From: Pithys albifrons albifrons
Taxonomy: Eukaryota; Chordata; Aves; Passeriformes; Thamnophilidae
Assembly: GCF_047495875.1 (NCBI RefSeq)
Contig: NC_092460.1
Span: 9,724,520 to 9,788,519 of the forward strand
Direction of reading: 5' to 3'
Length of the DNA stretch: 64,000 bases
Part shown: positions 41,601-52,400 of the stretch, one piece after another
Numbering within the stretch: the first letter of the stretch is position 1
Layout of the letters: each line of letters begins with the position of its first letter
The notes under the pieces: generated by a model
What the model was told of the DNA's origin: nothing
The model's input: only the letters and a program-made list of their open reading frames with translations
Databases searched by the model: none
Made by a program: the position numbers and the translations under genes

Positions 41601-43351
41601 TGAAAACATTTAACTGCAGAAGATCCTTCCAGGCACAGTTGCAACACTCACCAGGAAAATTTTGCATTTACTCCCCTGAAGAAGGTATTTCAAACCCTAA
41701 ACCTGGGTAAACTGATCACCAAATAGCAAAGGTGCATTCAAAGACATTAGCAGTTCGGGTGGGGTGGGTTTTTGTTTCAGTTCATTTATTGTTGGTTTGA
41801 AGGGGGGTTGTATATGGGTTGGGTTCCGTTTTTTTAAAGGAAAATGTCACATACAAAGATATTGCACATTTTTAAAAATTAAATCAAATTATTTTCTCCA
41901 ATCTTTCCTATCTGGAGCTTAATTCTAAAATAATACATTCTACAAGAAACTGTAGCTTTTTATATTTAAAGATGCTTGAAGGCATTGCTGACTTGGTTGC
42001 TGGACAAAAAAAAAATCACTTGTAATTTCCATAAATCTGTGCTTATACATGAACATCCATCCCCTTAACTTCAATTCAGTCACTGACAGCAACTCTTTAC
42101 ACTTCACTTTTCATCTTTTCTTTTTCACACCCTAAACAGAACTTCTCTCTCATAAGAAAAAATAAAGATCCAAATACAGACAGTAATTACAAACAGCTTT
42201 TTAATTCATTCTGACTGTACATTTCACTCTTGTCCTCTCACATATTCCATGTTCTGTCTGGGTTGTCTGTTTTCAAGAACTGAAGGTGTTTCACTTTGTA
42301 AAGTAACCAGCCTAAAAGGGCTGCTAAAATAGCTGGTGTGTCAACGCTTCCTTAAGAAAAACAATTACTTCTTCTATAGCTTAATTTCTTCCTGTTTCTT
42401 TAAAACTGTTAACCAGAGAATAGACATTAAGCGCACACTTCATTCACAAGGTGACACCCAGTAATTGGTCTAAAAGAGGATACTCTATCAATAAAAGTCA
42501 GAAACCTTTACTCCCGTTATAGGTCAAGGGCACAAGATCTCCAAACGAGGGCACTGAAAGTTTAGGAAAAGCACGTCTTTTCTCACCTTTCCCTTCCCCT
42601 TAAGCTACTTTCTAATAACGAGAGAGGATTCGGTGATTTCAGGTCCAAAATTCTGGGTGTGCCAAGTACCACCATTCACAAACATTTTAAATAAATAACT
42701 TTTTGCACTGAAACTCGACTACAACCCAAATTACAACACTCTGCATAGCACAACACAGAGTACGTTCTGACAGAATGGAAATGGAAGTACCACAAGTGGC
42801 GTTTCATTCAGCTCAGGTTAAGCAGTCACAGCATAAACCGGGACATGCAGGTGGCTTTGAATTTTAATATGCTGCCAAATAGCGAAAGTTATTTCAGTGC
42901 TTTATAATAATAACCAATTTAAACGCACAACAGCGGCGATAAAGAACCCCACCTTTAGTGGGGAAAAAAAAGAACAAAAAACCAAAAAACCGCCACGCTC
43001 GTCCACAACGATTTAAAGACAGAAACGCAAAGATAAGTACAGAAGAGGTTGCACAATAACACATGATCTTCCCTATCACATGCTTGGCAGCGCGCTCGCT
43101 GCTCGGCCATCCCCCGTCCGACCCCGGGGCCGCTCGGCCGGCCCGGACACCCCCGAGCAGGGGCTGCGGCCGCAGGGTCGGGGCTGCCCCGGGCTCGGCG
43201 GGGCGGGAGCTGCGGTTCGGCGGGGCTGAGCCGCACCCCCATTCAATCCCTGCCTCCCTCCAGCTCTGCCCGGGCGGCAGCGACGGCACCGAGCGGGGCG
43301 AGGGGGCAGCCTCGGCCCCGGCTGCGCCCCGGGCGCGACCCCGACACTTAC

Positions 43352-43601
43352 GCTCGAAGTCGGAGTCCGAGTCCTCGTCGCCGCGCTCGGGCTCCTCGTC
43401 CCCGTTGGACTCGGTCTGCATGGGCTCCCCGTCGAAACTGACCACCCTGCGGCCGCCGCCCGCCTCCTGGTCGCGGGCATCCCGCAGGCGGGCGAAGTAC
43501 TCTGCGGCGAAGCCCAGCAGGTCGGCGGGCCGGTGCCGCAGCACCTCAACCGTGTAGCCCTGCAGCAGCTCGGTGAGGCCCGGCGGGATCTCGATGCTCA
43601 T
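43352..43601 (-). CDS. PRKAR2A: PRKAR2A coding exon 1 (PKA RII-alpha N-terminus)
   Basis: This is the first coding exon of the type II-alpha regulatory subunit of cAMP-dependent protein kinase, which holds the catalytic subunit inactive and tethers it to A-kinase anchoring proteins. The exon encodes 83 residues plus one base. Residues 1-44 form the dimerisation/docking domain: [20 protein letters not shown] is followed by LRHRPADLL and an [11 protein letters not shown] helix. Residues 45-83 form a variable linker ending in the acidic run [10 protein letters not shown]. The ATG at 43599-43601 has a good context (CACCATGA). The frame stays open past residue 83, but that part is intron: the exon ends at 43352 before a strong GTAAGT donor, and only this junction joins exon 2 in frame. 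[18 protein letters not shown] and AEYF.RLR.AR favour RII-alpha, whereas MSIEIP at the very start is more RII-beta-like. The acidic linker end also fits RII-alpha. PRKAR2B is the alternative. Confidence 0.9.
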
Positions 43602-43752
43602 GGTGCCGGGCGCCCGGGGGGCCGCCTCGCCTCCCTCCTCCTGCTCCTCCCCGCCGTCGGCGGGCGGCGGTGCCGTTGCGGGCTCGGGGCCTCCCCGCGA
43701 GCAGGACCCGCTCCCGCCGCTCCGGTCACACGAGCCGCGGGCGCGGGCGGGA

Positions 43753-43762
43753 GGGGCGGGGC
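43753..43762 (+). promoter_or_regulatory. Sp1-type GC box
   Basis: GGGGCGGGGC lies about 150 bp upstream of the PRKAR2A start codon, inside the CpG island. It matches the Sp1/KLF GC-box consensus. GC-rich islands produce such matches often, so function is inferred from position only. Confidence 0.5.
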
Positions 43763-43820
43763 GGGAGCGGCCCCGCGGCGCAGGCGCGGAGCGGGCGCGG
43801 GAGCGGCGCGGGGCAGCGGC

Positions 43821-43832
43821 TGCGCGTGCGCG
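43821..43832 (-). promoter_or_regulatory. NRF1-type palindromic site
   Basis: Read on the minus strand this is CGCGCACGCGCA, a full match to the NRF1 consensus YGCGCAYGCGCR. It lies about 220 bp upstream of the PRKAR2A ATG. NRF1 sites are common in CpG-island promoters of widely expressed genes. Binding itself is inferred. Confidence 0.5.
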
Positions 43833-43921
43833 ACGGGCGGGGGGGCGCGCGCGTCACGGTGGGAGCGGCGCCGGGAGCGGGACCGGGAATGGGAACGGGA
43901 GCGGCGGGAGGGCATTGGCAG

Positions 43922-44020
43922 GATGGCATTGGCGGGAGAGTGTTCTCGGGATGGCACCAGCGGGAAGGCGTTCCCGGGATGGCATTGGCGGGAGGGCGTT
44001 CTCAGGATGGCATTCCCGGG
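43922..44020. repeat. 28-bp minisatellite at the promoter flank
   Basis: Three consecutive 28-bp units start with GATGGCA at 43922, 43950 and 43978, followed by a partial unit from 44006. A degraded partial copy may precede them at about 43905-43921. Units differ at a few positions (ATTGGCGGGAG versus ACCAGCGGGAAG, and TTCTC versus TTCCC). Because 28 is not a multiple of three, the repeat shifts frame with every unit and is not a coding repeat. Confidence 0.85.
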
Positions 44021-44249
44021 CCGGCGGCACGTGCACGTCCTGCAGCTCGTTGGGAAACAGCAGCGCCCGCACCGTTAACCCCCGGTGCCGGCGGGCCCGG
44101 CCGGGTGTGTGCGGGGCTGGGAAAGCCTCGGCCCGAGGCTGGCGGCGGGATGCGGGAAGGGATGGGGCCAGCGCGGGGGCCGTCGCTGCTGCCCTTTTGT
44201 TTGTCTTCTCTTGCATCGGTGACCCCGCGCGCTATGTTCTTCCCAGAGC

Positions 44250-44780
44250 CAGGGAATCCATGAGGTTGGAAAAGACCTCTGGGATCACCGAGTCCAGCCC
44301 CGAACGCCACACTGTCATCCCGACCATCACTCGGTGCCACAGCCGGTTTGCCTTAAACACCTCTGCGGGCAGTGACCCCACCGCCTCCCTGGGCAGCCCA
44401 TTCCAGTGTCTAATCACCTTTTCTGTGAAGAATTTCTTCCTAATGTACAACCTAAACATCCCCTGACACAACTTGAGCCTGTGTCCTCATCCTGTTGCCA
44501 GTCGACTGGGAGAAAAGCCCCGCCTGGCTACAGCCTCCTCTCAGGTGGTTGTACAGAGTGAGAAGGTCCCCTCGGAGCCCCCTTTTCTCCAGGCTGAACA
44601 TCCCCAGCTCCCTCAGCTGCTCCTCACAGGACTTGTGCTCCAGACCCTTCCCCAGCTCCGTTGCCCTTCTCTGGACTCTCTCCAGCCCCTTGATGTCCTT
44701 CCTCCAGTGAGAGGCCCAGAGCTGGACACAGGACTCCAGGTGTTGTCTCACCAGCACCAAGGATAAAGGTTCTCTTTCCC
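44250..44780 (-). mobile_element. CR1 LINE fragment, 3' end
   Basis: Minus-strand sequence matches the 3' end of CR1 ORF2 and its short 3' UTR. Recognisable pieces are [33 protein letters not shown] and [20 protein letters not shown], which come in two frames separated by a frameshift near 44455-44470. The 3' end faces PRKAR2A at about 44250, where the octamer tail is degenerate. The 5' end is truncated. It is older than the neighbouring copy at 45055-46203, judging by its broken frame. Confidence 0.9.
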
Positions 44781-45054
44781 CACAGTGCCTGTCAGGCTGT
44801 TTCAAAGCTCCCCCAGGAGCGGGAGTTTTAATTTGACCTTGATCAGGTCTAATCTAAATCTCCATCTAATTCTTGGTTGCAGTTAGATTTAGGACCTCCA
44901 ACCCCTCTAGTTTCTTGTCAGAATTAAGTTGTCCAAGAACAATTCTTAAAATAATTGCAAGAGGAGCAGCATGTGGGTTCTCACACCTTTTGGTAAATGC
45001 TGAGTAAAGCCATGACATGGTTTGTGAAATAGTGGCAATAGTTCCAATCTGCTT
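44781..45054. other. spacer between two CR1 copies
   Basis: This AT-rich sequence separates two CR1 fragments of the same orientation. I see no gene or regulatory signal in it. Confidence 0.6.
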
Positions 45055-46203
45055 AGAATCATAGAATCATAGAATCGATTGGGTTGGAAAAGACCTCCAA
45101 GATCATCGAGTCCAACCCTTGGTCCAACTCTAGTCCATTTACTAGATCATGGCACCCAGCGCCACGTCCAATCTGCGTTTAAAAATCTCCAGGGATGGTG
45201 AATCCACCCCCTCTCTGGGCAGCCCATTCCAATGCCTGATTACTCTCTCTGTAAAGAATTTTTTTTCTGATATCCAACTTAAATTTCCCCTGGCAGAGCT
45301 TAAGCCTGTGCCCCCTTGTCCTATTGCTGAGTGCCTGAGAGAAGAGACCAGCCCCCACCTGGCTATAACTTCCCTTCAGGTAGTTCTAGACAGTGATGAG
45401 GTCACCTCTGAGCCTCCTCTTCTCCAGGCTAAACAACCCCAGCTCCCTCAGCCTCTCCCCATAGGGCTTGTGCTCCAGTCCCTTCAACAGCCTTGTTGCT
45501 CTTCTCTGGACTCGCTCCAGCACCTCAATATCCTTTCTGAACTGAGGAGCCCAGAACTGAACACAGTACTCAAGATGTGGCCTCACCAGCGCAGAGTACA
45601 GGGGAAGGATCACTGCCCTGGTCCTGCTGGCCACGCTATTTTTGATACAGGACAGGATCCCATTGGCCTTCTTGGCCACCTGGGCACACTGTTGGCTCAT
45701 GTTGAGCTTCCTGTCAATTAGTACTCCAAGGTCCCTTTCTGCCTGGCTGCTCTCCAGCCACTCTGTGCCCAGCCTGGAGCGCTGCAGGGGGTTGTTGTGG
45801 CCAAAGTGCAGGACGCGGCACTTGGCCTTATTGAACTTCATCCCATTGGAATCAGCCCATCTCTCAAGTCTATCCAGATCCCTCTGCAGAGCCCTCCTGC
45901 CTTCCAGCAGGTCGACACTCCCTCCCAACTTAGTGTCATCAGCAAATTTGCTGATGATGGACTCAATCCCCTCATCTAAATCATCAATAAAGATGTTAAA
46001 CAGGACTGGATCCAATACAGACCCCTGGGGAACACCACTGGTGACCGGCCGCCAGCTGGATGCAGCTCCATTCACCAGCACTCTCTGGGCCCGACGCTCC
46101 AGCCAGCTCCTAATCCAGGAGAGGGTACACTTGTCCAGGCCATGGGCTACCAGCTTTTCCAGGAGTATATTATGGGAGACAGTGTCAAAGGCCTTGCTGA
46201 AAT
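45055..46203 (-). mobile_element. CR1 LINE, 5'-truncated, with long ORF2 remnant
   Basis: This CR1 retrotransposon copy is in the minus orientation. The 3' end at about 45055 shows ATTCTATG-type octamers (seen on the plus strand as ATAGAATC repeats), the usual CR1 terminus. From the 5' break at about 46203 the frame runs 280 residues to a stop at 45386-45388. It carries reverse-transcriptase motifs [29 protein letters not shown] and the catalytic FADDTK, followed by the CR1 thumb/C-terminal region ([36 protein letters not shown]). At the stop, TAG replaces a tyrosine codon: the copy at 44250-44780 reads TLYNHL at the same place, where this one reads TV-stop-NYL. The endonuclease domain and ORF1 are absent, so this is a dead copy, but a fairly young one. 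Confidence 0.95.
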
Positions 46204-46271
46204 AATAAAGCATTAATAATAATTGCATAATAATAAAGCATTAAAGATGAAGAATTTCAGAAAAATGAAAC

Positions 46272-46465
46272 ACAGAATTGTATCATGATTTGGGTTGGAA
46301 GGAACCCTAAAGATCATCTGGTTCCATGGGCAGGGACATCTCCCACTATCCCAGGTTGCTCCAAGCCCTATCCAGTGTGGCCTTGGACACTTCCAGGGAT
46401 GTGGCATCCACAGCTTCTCTGGGCAGCCTGTTCAGGGCCTCACCACCCTCTCATGATTGTTTATA
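46272..46465 (-). mobile_element. CR1 LINE 3' fragment (different subfamily)
   Basis: Plus-strand GGGTTGGAAGGAACCCTAAAGATCATC and the following motifs (TGGACACTTCCAGGGATG, TCTCTGGGCAGCCTGTTC) are the reverse complement of a CR1 3' end. Sequence differences from the 45055-46203 copy suggest another CR1 subfamily. Only about 190 bp remain. Confidence 0.85.
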
Positions 46466-49400
46466 TGTGTGAGATTTGGAGGTACCCCTTTGTGTGCTGT
46501 TAGATGTGCTTTATTTAGATTTTTCTTGTGTTCTCCCTGTGTTTGGCAGATGCCCAGGGGATGGTGACAGGCTGTGTGGCGTGGAGCCATCGGCCCTTAA
46601 GGTTTGACGTTGCTGAAAACCTCATCTTGGGAGAAAATAGTCCTGTGCAAACATGAGTCAAGGGGAATACGGATGTTGGCTTAGTGACGCTGCTGCGTGT
46701 TGTCAGTGTAAATATTTTTTATTTCATTTTTCTTTTGTTTCAACAATAAAAGCAGAAATCAACTTGTACTCAAAATACAAAATTTCACTTAGAAGCCCAG
46801 AACTGGCTGAACCAGTGTACTGTGTGTTGGTTTTGTTTGCTCATGTGCCAAAGAGTCCCCTGCTTATCCAGGTGGTTCTCACCACACTTCCATACAAAGA
46901 TTTCCTGTTCATGGCTCTGCACGGAGGGCACAGCAGTGCATCCCAGAACACCCCAACCAGAGCTTTTACTTTAACCTCAGCAAGGGGAGCTAGTTGGAAA
47001 TCTCTTAAAAGGTGTTCTCTGTAATACAGCTCCCATATTTTTGAGTGGAATCAGATTGCATCTTGTATCCACACAAAATGAATTAATTTTAAAAAAGCAC
47101 AGGAGGTAGATTGGCCACATCTCGCCAGTTTATCCAAATATTTTGTATAAAGCTGTTTCTCTTCATTTTTGTTCTTTTCTGTAGCAGGAATAACAGTTGC
47201 TGTATCCCCTTTTTCAAAGGATAATTGATACTGATTTTTCTTTTACCACTCCTACCATGTCATCTGTCTGATGGTCTCAAACAATACAAGAGCACATTTC
47301 ACTGCTCAATGTACATTCTTTAACTACTGACAGAACTGATACAGGAAAGAGGTTCTAATCAACAAGAAAACTCTATTTAGTTAGTCCCCCACATAATTAA
47401 GGTTTCTGATGAGCTCTTTCCTTTGCCAGTTGGATGCTGAAGACGCTGGTCATGAAGAGGTAAAACTGAAATGTAAAAAATGCTTTAAAAATGGAAAACC
47501 AAAATACTAATAAAACCCACCGGCAAGTAGGGTCAGAGGAAGAAAGGGAAAGTCTGATTCTGTGGGAATACACTTATTTTTCTTTCCCACCCTCTTTCAC
47601 AACATGACAGTTGCCTTCTTCTGGCATTAGTCAGCTCTTATATTAGATTTTAACACTTGTTGGCAATTTTCTCTCATTTGTGCCTGTGGATATAAATCTG
47701 GTTATTTATCTGAGAAAATGTGTTGCCAGTAAATATTGTTAAGTCTCTGAAGAGCTGCATTGTATTGGCCTTCTGATATTTATATATCCACACACGGTTA
47801 ATCGGCTTCAGAGGAAAGTAAAGAGCGGAGCTGTGTTTATCCTTCTCTGAAGGTCAACGGACAAAATCAAAAGCATCCAAGGTCACATGAAGCACATTTT
47901 CAAGTTGATTTACACCATAGTTTATCCTGTTTCTTTATATACTTTTTTTTTTGTGAGCATCAGAATTGATGGCTCAAATATACAAGAAAGTTGCTGGCAA
48001 TCAAATTAATTGTAATACTGCCTGCTGTGCATACATAGAGCTCATCTTACACTTTCTTTCACCCTGAATTTGCATAACTTTTTTAATTATTACTATAATA
48101 AGCATTCACATTAAAAGAATGGTGGAAAATAAATTAGGAAATGCACTTGCAGCCTTAATTTGATCCCCTTTATAATAACGTTTTTAATTCAAGCAGCATG
48201 ACCAATGTAATTTCTTTCCACTGGCTTCATGGCATGTTCAGCACACACTGTGGACTTGATAAGACTCGTGTAGCTGATGAAACTGGTTCCCCACAGTATT
48301 CCTATCAATGTATATACTTCAGCATCACATTTTCTCCTAATAATTTCTTAGTGTTTGAAAGCCATTCCCATATTTATAGCATGTCTGTGCCCCAAAATGC
48401 TGAGGTCTCTTCCCTTCACTCTGCCTGTCCTACCCAGTGCTACGTGACTTCGATGCACCCTTAGTGAAACTGTGATGGAGCTTCAGTGCCTGTCCTGCTG
48501 GCAGAAGCAGCCAAATTGCAAGCAGAAAAAGCAAAATAATCTGTGTAGTCTTGCACTGGGAAAAAATAATCAGATTAAACCTCCAGACTGGCTCCTTACA
48601 AAGTAAAATAAATCCTTTTATAACAAGTAATAATTCACTTCTCATAAACCTGTCAGCACCAGCCAGAGCTCAGACACTCTATAAACATACATACATCTTG
48701 GATTAATTACACTTGCCTTCAAATTCCATAGAAGGATAATGTAAAGCACTAAATATTCTGATGGTTGATATATGCAAACACGGTCTCTTGTTTGAAGGGA
48801 GTTGGGTTAGTTACCTGGAGTAGAGCTGTTGCATGTTGTTGTAGGGGACACACAAACCCCCTCAAGCCAGGCATGTCCCAGACCATTCCTCCCCACAGCC
48901 AGGTTCAGAGCCTTCTGCAAACCAGGGGGAATCCTGCCCCTGCCCCACTGCATCCTGGAGGTCAGTGGAGGGGGATGCTTCTGGCACAAAGTATGAACTG
49001 ATAAAGAGTAAATTCAGCGGTGGTTTTGCAATCCAATTGTTGCTTTAGGTTCGAGTTATCTCACAGCTCCAGCCATTTCTCTGTGTTTCCTGCCTGGTAA
49101 CAGTTCCCTGCATGTTGTTAAAGTTCTCTGTCCAATATCACAGAGCCATAGATTTAAGGACAAACAAGAACTCTTTGATAATATTATATGAAACACTGTA
49201 AACCACAGGATATCATGTTTTTCACAACCCCTTGGGTGCTGAAGACAGTGACCAAGGTCTGCCATGGCAGCAAGTTCCAGCAGTTGAATTCACTAATAAA
49301 GCAGCACTTCTCTTCCCTCAGTTTTGGAGCACTCTTCCCACATTTACCAAATGCCCCTTACTCCTGGATTTGGCAAATGATGGTTCTGCCTGTGAACCAT

Positions 49401-52400
49401 GAAAAGTAGGTTTACTCGCTACTTTGTGATTTGCAAACCTTGATCTTATCTTGTTCCAGCCTCCTCAAAATTAAGGCATTATAGTCCTACCAGTCTCTCT
49501 TCCAAAAGAAGCTGCTTCATCCCTTGGATCACATTAAATCCTCCTTTCTGTACCTGCTCAACTTTGCTGTGCCTTTTGAGCACTGTGTGCAGGTTGGTCT
49601 CCACATCCCAAAATGGGGGCTCACCTTAGTTTTACACAGCAGCAAAATGATGCTGACTATTTTGTTCTCTGACACTTTTCCTTGGGCTTTTTTGGCTGCC
49701 ACATCATTATGAACTGAAGGTATCCAGTCTTCATTTTAAGATGCAAAGGGATGAAAAAATTCTCACTTCCCTGGCTCTGTTTCTCCAGTGGCTGACCACC
49801 CTCATTGTAAAAAAACATGCAGTTTCACATTTTATGTGCTCTGTATTTGACATTCAAAGTTTGTTTTTCTACCCACTGCTTGTTCCTGTCGCTGTAAATG
49901 TCCATAAACATCACATAAGTTTGTGCATAATGTACACAAACTTTCTGAGTTTTTGTTTTACCAGAAGTAATAGTAACAAAAGACAGAGGGATCCTGGACT
50001 TCACTACAAGGACGCAGAGATGCTTCAACACAGTGGGAAAGATGAAACTGCTTCTCATGCATCTCTTTGGTTTTCTTCTTAGGAAAGTGCTAAACCTCAG
50101 AAACCAAACTTTGGTACTCTAACCAGTCAGTTTGATTGTGACAGTAAGTGAGATTTAATATGTAATTTTGTTAGCCTTTAGAGGGAGTAGCTTGAGTTCT
50201 GTATTCTTCAATAAATCATATGGGACTGTCTATCAAAAATACAAAGACCAAAGGAAAAAAATGGCCTTTTGAATAAATATATAAAAATACTTTCAGCTGA
50301 AATAGGTTACCTTGACACAAGGTAACTTAGTCCATCAAAAATAATTTGGGTAATTCTTGGAAAGATACTTTGCTGCATGTGTTAATAAATTTCTAAGTAC
50401 TGAGGTGGCAGAAATATAAGTGTCTGGATTTTCATTGGCATAATTTAGTTTATGAACACAGAAAATACTGATTCTGTTGGTAACAATTACAATTTTTCCA
50501 GCAGTGGGAAACCTCAATTTTAAAATACCTGATTTATAAAACATTTGTCCTAGCTGTGATCAAGATGTCAGATAGACATCTCTGACTGTCATGTCATACT
50601 TATGACGTGAAGTGGTACATGTTTGAATCTAGATAAAAGTAGGATCTGTGAGATAAGATGTGTGGGATGACAAGGTTGTTTAAACTTCCCTGGAGCAACA
50701 CTACATAGCAGATGTAGAGTTTGTGGTTCCCACGTCAGAGGAGCCCTAAGCAACAGCACTCTGCTGTGTAAACAGGGGATATTCAAATAAGGACTTGCAT
50801 ACAAAGCAGAAGCTGTACCCATTTTGGTTGCACTTTAGTTTCTGTCCATAGCAATGCAAATGTTACATGAAGGGCTTCTCCACTGAGGTTGGTATGAATT
50901 CTGGGCAGAGGGAGCTGGTGGGAACAGACCTTGGTGCACATCTGGTGGTAGCCAGTCAGTCACTGGATAACCCTGATCCTGCTGGAACACACAGACATTG
51001 CTGCTAAAGAAAGGCAGAAGATTTTTAGATTGTTTTGTTCTATGGGGAGAAAGAAAATTAACTTCCCTGTGAGTCGTTCAAAGACTAATCTGAATCCAAA
51101 ATATCAATTACTATCTGTGTTTTCCAGCAGAACCTGTTCAAACACAAGTTTATTGAAGTTAAGGGGTTTGTCACTCAAAAAGCTCTGACATTTATTTCTT
51201 CCTTGAGCCTTTGCTTCCAAATCTGGAATTGTCTTCTGCTCTGTGTACATACTTGTCCCCTCCCCATCTTCTCACATTTCCACCTGACACAGTTCAGGTT
51301 ACCAACATTTCTCTGCTGGGTCCCAACCTACCACTCCCTAGACAGATACCACTCTGTCACTGTTGCTACAGCTCCTATTTTCACATCCTCTGTTGTCACC
51401 TTTGTCATTGCCTGTTATTAACCACTTCTCACATTTGACGTTTGTCCATTTGTCATATGTCCTCACTAGCTGCTTGTCAATCAACCATTGCTCTTCGCAA
51501 AACTTCACCTCTGAGGTGTAACCCCAAATCCATGATCTAACCCTGATCCATCTCACCCAGGGACACCTTAAGCCTCCTTCCAGACTAAGCCTCAATCTCT
51601 CCCTTCTCTTGCAGTGCCTGATCTCTCACCAAGGCAGGAGTCACAGCATCTTTACTCTTTGGCCCGCTTTTATGGTGATCACAAGAAGCCATTAACACAC
51701 TTCCCTCTGTGGTCCCAGTGTTTGTGTCCTGCCCTTTGGTGCCCACAGATTCACCCCATGCACCAAAGTGCTGTACACAACCAAGGGGCAGTACTACAGT
51801 ACATGAAGGACTCATCTACCAGCTTAGCATGGTCTATTAACTAATTTCAAGAGTTTAAATTGCAGTATTAAATGTAAATTGCAACAGTAATAAAGGAGCT
51901 TTATTCACCAAATTCCCAAATCTTTATATTTCCCTCTGAAAACCCTTTTATGAGCTCTATTACAGCTGTTAGCACCTGTTTTAATTAAACTCATGATGCA
52001 GCATGAAACTCTGTTAACCAGTTTTCAGAGAAAATCAGTGAGCAGTTCCTATTGCATTTTTCTGCCATGCTTCACATCCTGTGCTTTGGCATGCATTATA
52101 AAAATGTTGATAGAGGATTCTGTATCTCAGGGGACAATAATAGGGATGTGAAACTTCTTATTCTGACTAGTTTTTTCCAATTCAGTTTAGGTTCTTAAGT
52201 TTTATAAAAGTATATGATGTTTGACTGCAGCTTGGATGTCTTCATTCAAGGAAACTGGTGGTCTCAGTATCGAAGGCAGAGGATTATAAGGCCCCCTCAC
52301 TATGTTTAGATCCCTCTTTGCCAGTCTCAGCAAAAAAATGATTGGTTATGGAGCTGAAAAATGCTTGCTACCTTCAACCAGGACTTAAATCACATCTGCA

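Larger units (their letters stand above)
19281..43351 (-). other. PRKAR2A: PRKAR2A intron 1 (about 24.1 kb)
   Basis: This intron runs from the GTAAGT donor after exon 1 to the T-rich acceptor of exon 2. It contains five CR1 fragments (about 31180-31773, 33515-33640, 34978-35300, 35627-35681 and 38487-38605), two dinucleotide microsatellites and two A17 runs. The rest is AT-rich unique sequence with no supported gene. Its first roughly 280 bp (about 43070-43351) lie within the CpG island. Confidence 0.8.
43070..44170. promoter_or_regulatory. PRKAR2A: CpG island promoter of PRKAR2A
   Basis: GC content and CpG density rise abruptly across this block against an AT-rich background. It covers the first coding exon, the start of intron 1, the 5' UTR and the upstream flank. 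No TATA box is seen at a sensible distance from the ATG at 43601. GC boxes and an NRF1-type site lie 150-230 bp upstream of the ATG. This fits a broad housekeeping-type promoter, as expected for a widely expressed PKA subunit. The transcription start was not determined but probably lies between about 43620 and 43850. The long open frames on both strands here come from the GC-rich composition. Confidence 0.8.

Noticed and set aside
42894..43351. C-terminal 152 codons of the 235-codon minus-strand frame that starts at the PRKAR2A ATG
   Set aside because: Only the first 83 codons are exon 1. The rest reads through the GTAAGT donor into intron 1, and the true continuation is exon 2 at 19245-19280.
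1091..43601. Assignment of the gene to PRKAR2B
   Set aside because: The start MSIEIP is RII-beta-like, but [18 protein letters not shown], the acidic SDSDFE linker end, RRVS (not RRAS) and DEEEEDTE fit RII-alpha better.
43063..44466. Long plus- and minus-strand open frames of 100-300 codons over the CpG island
   Set aside because: Their arginine-, alanine- and glycine-rich translations follow from GC-rich composition and the 28-bp repeat. They have no family resemblance and overlap each other in several frames.
45642..46205. 187-codon plus-strand frame opposite the CR1 element
   Set aside because: It is the antisense shadow of the CR1 reverse-transcriptase frame.
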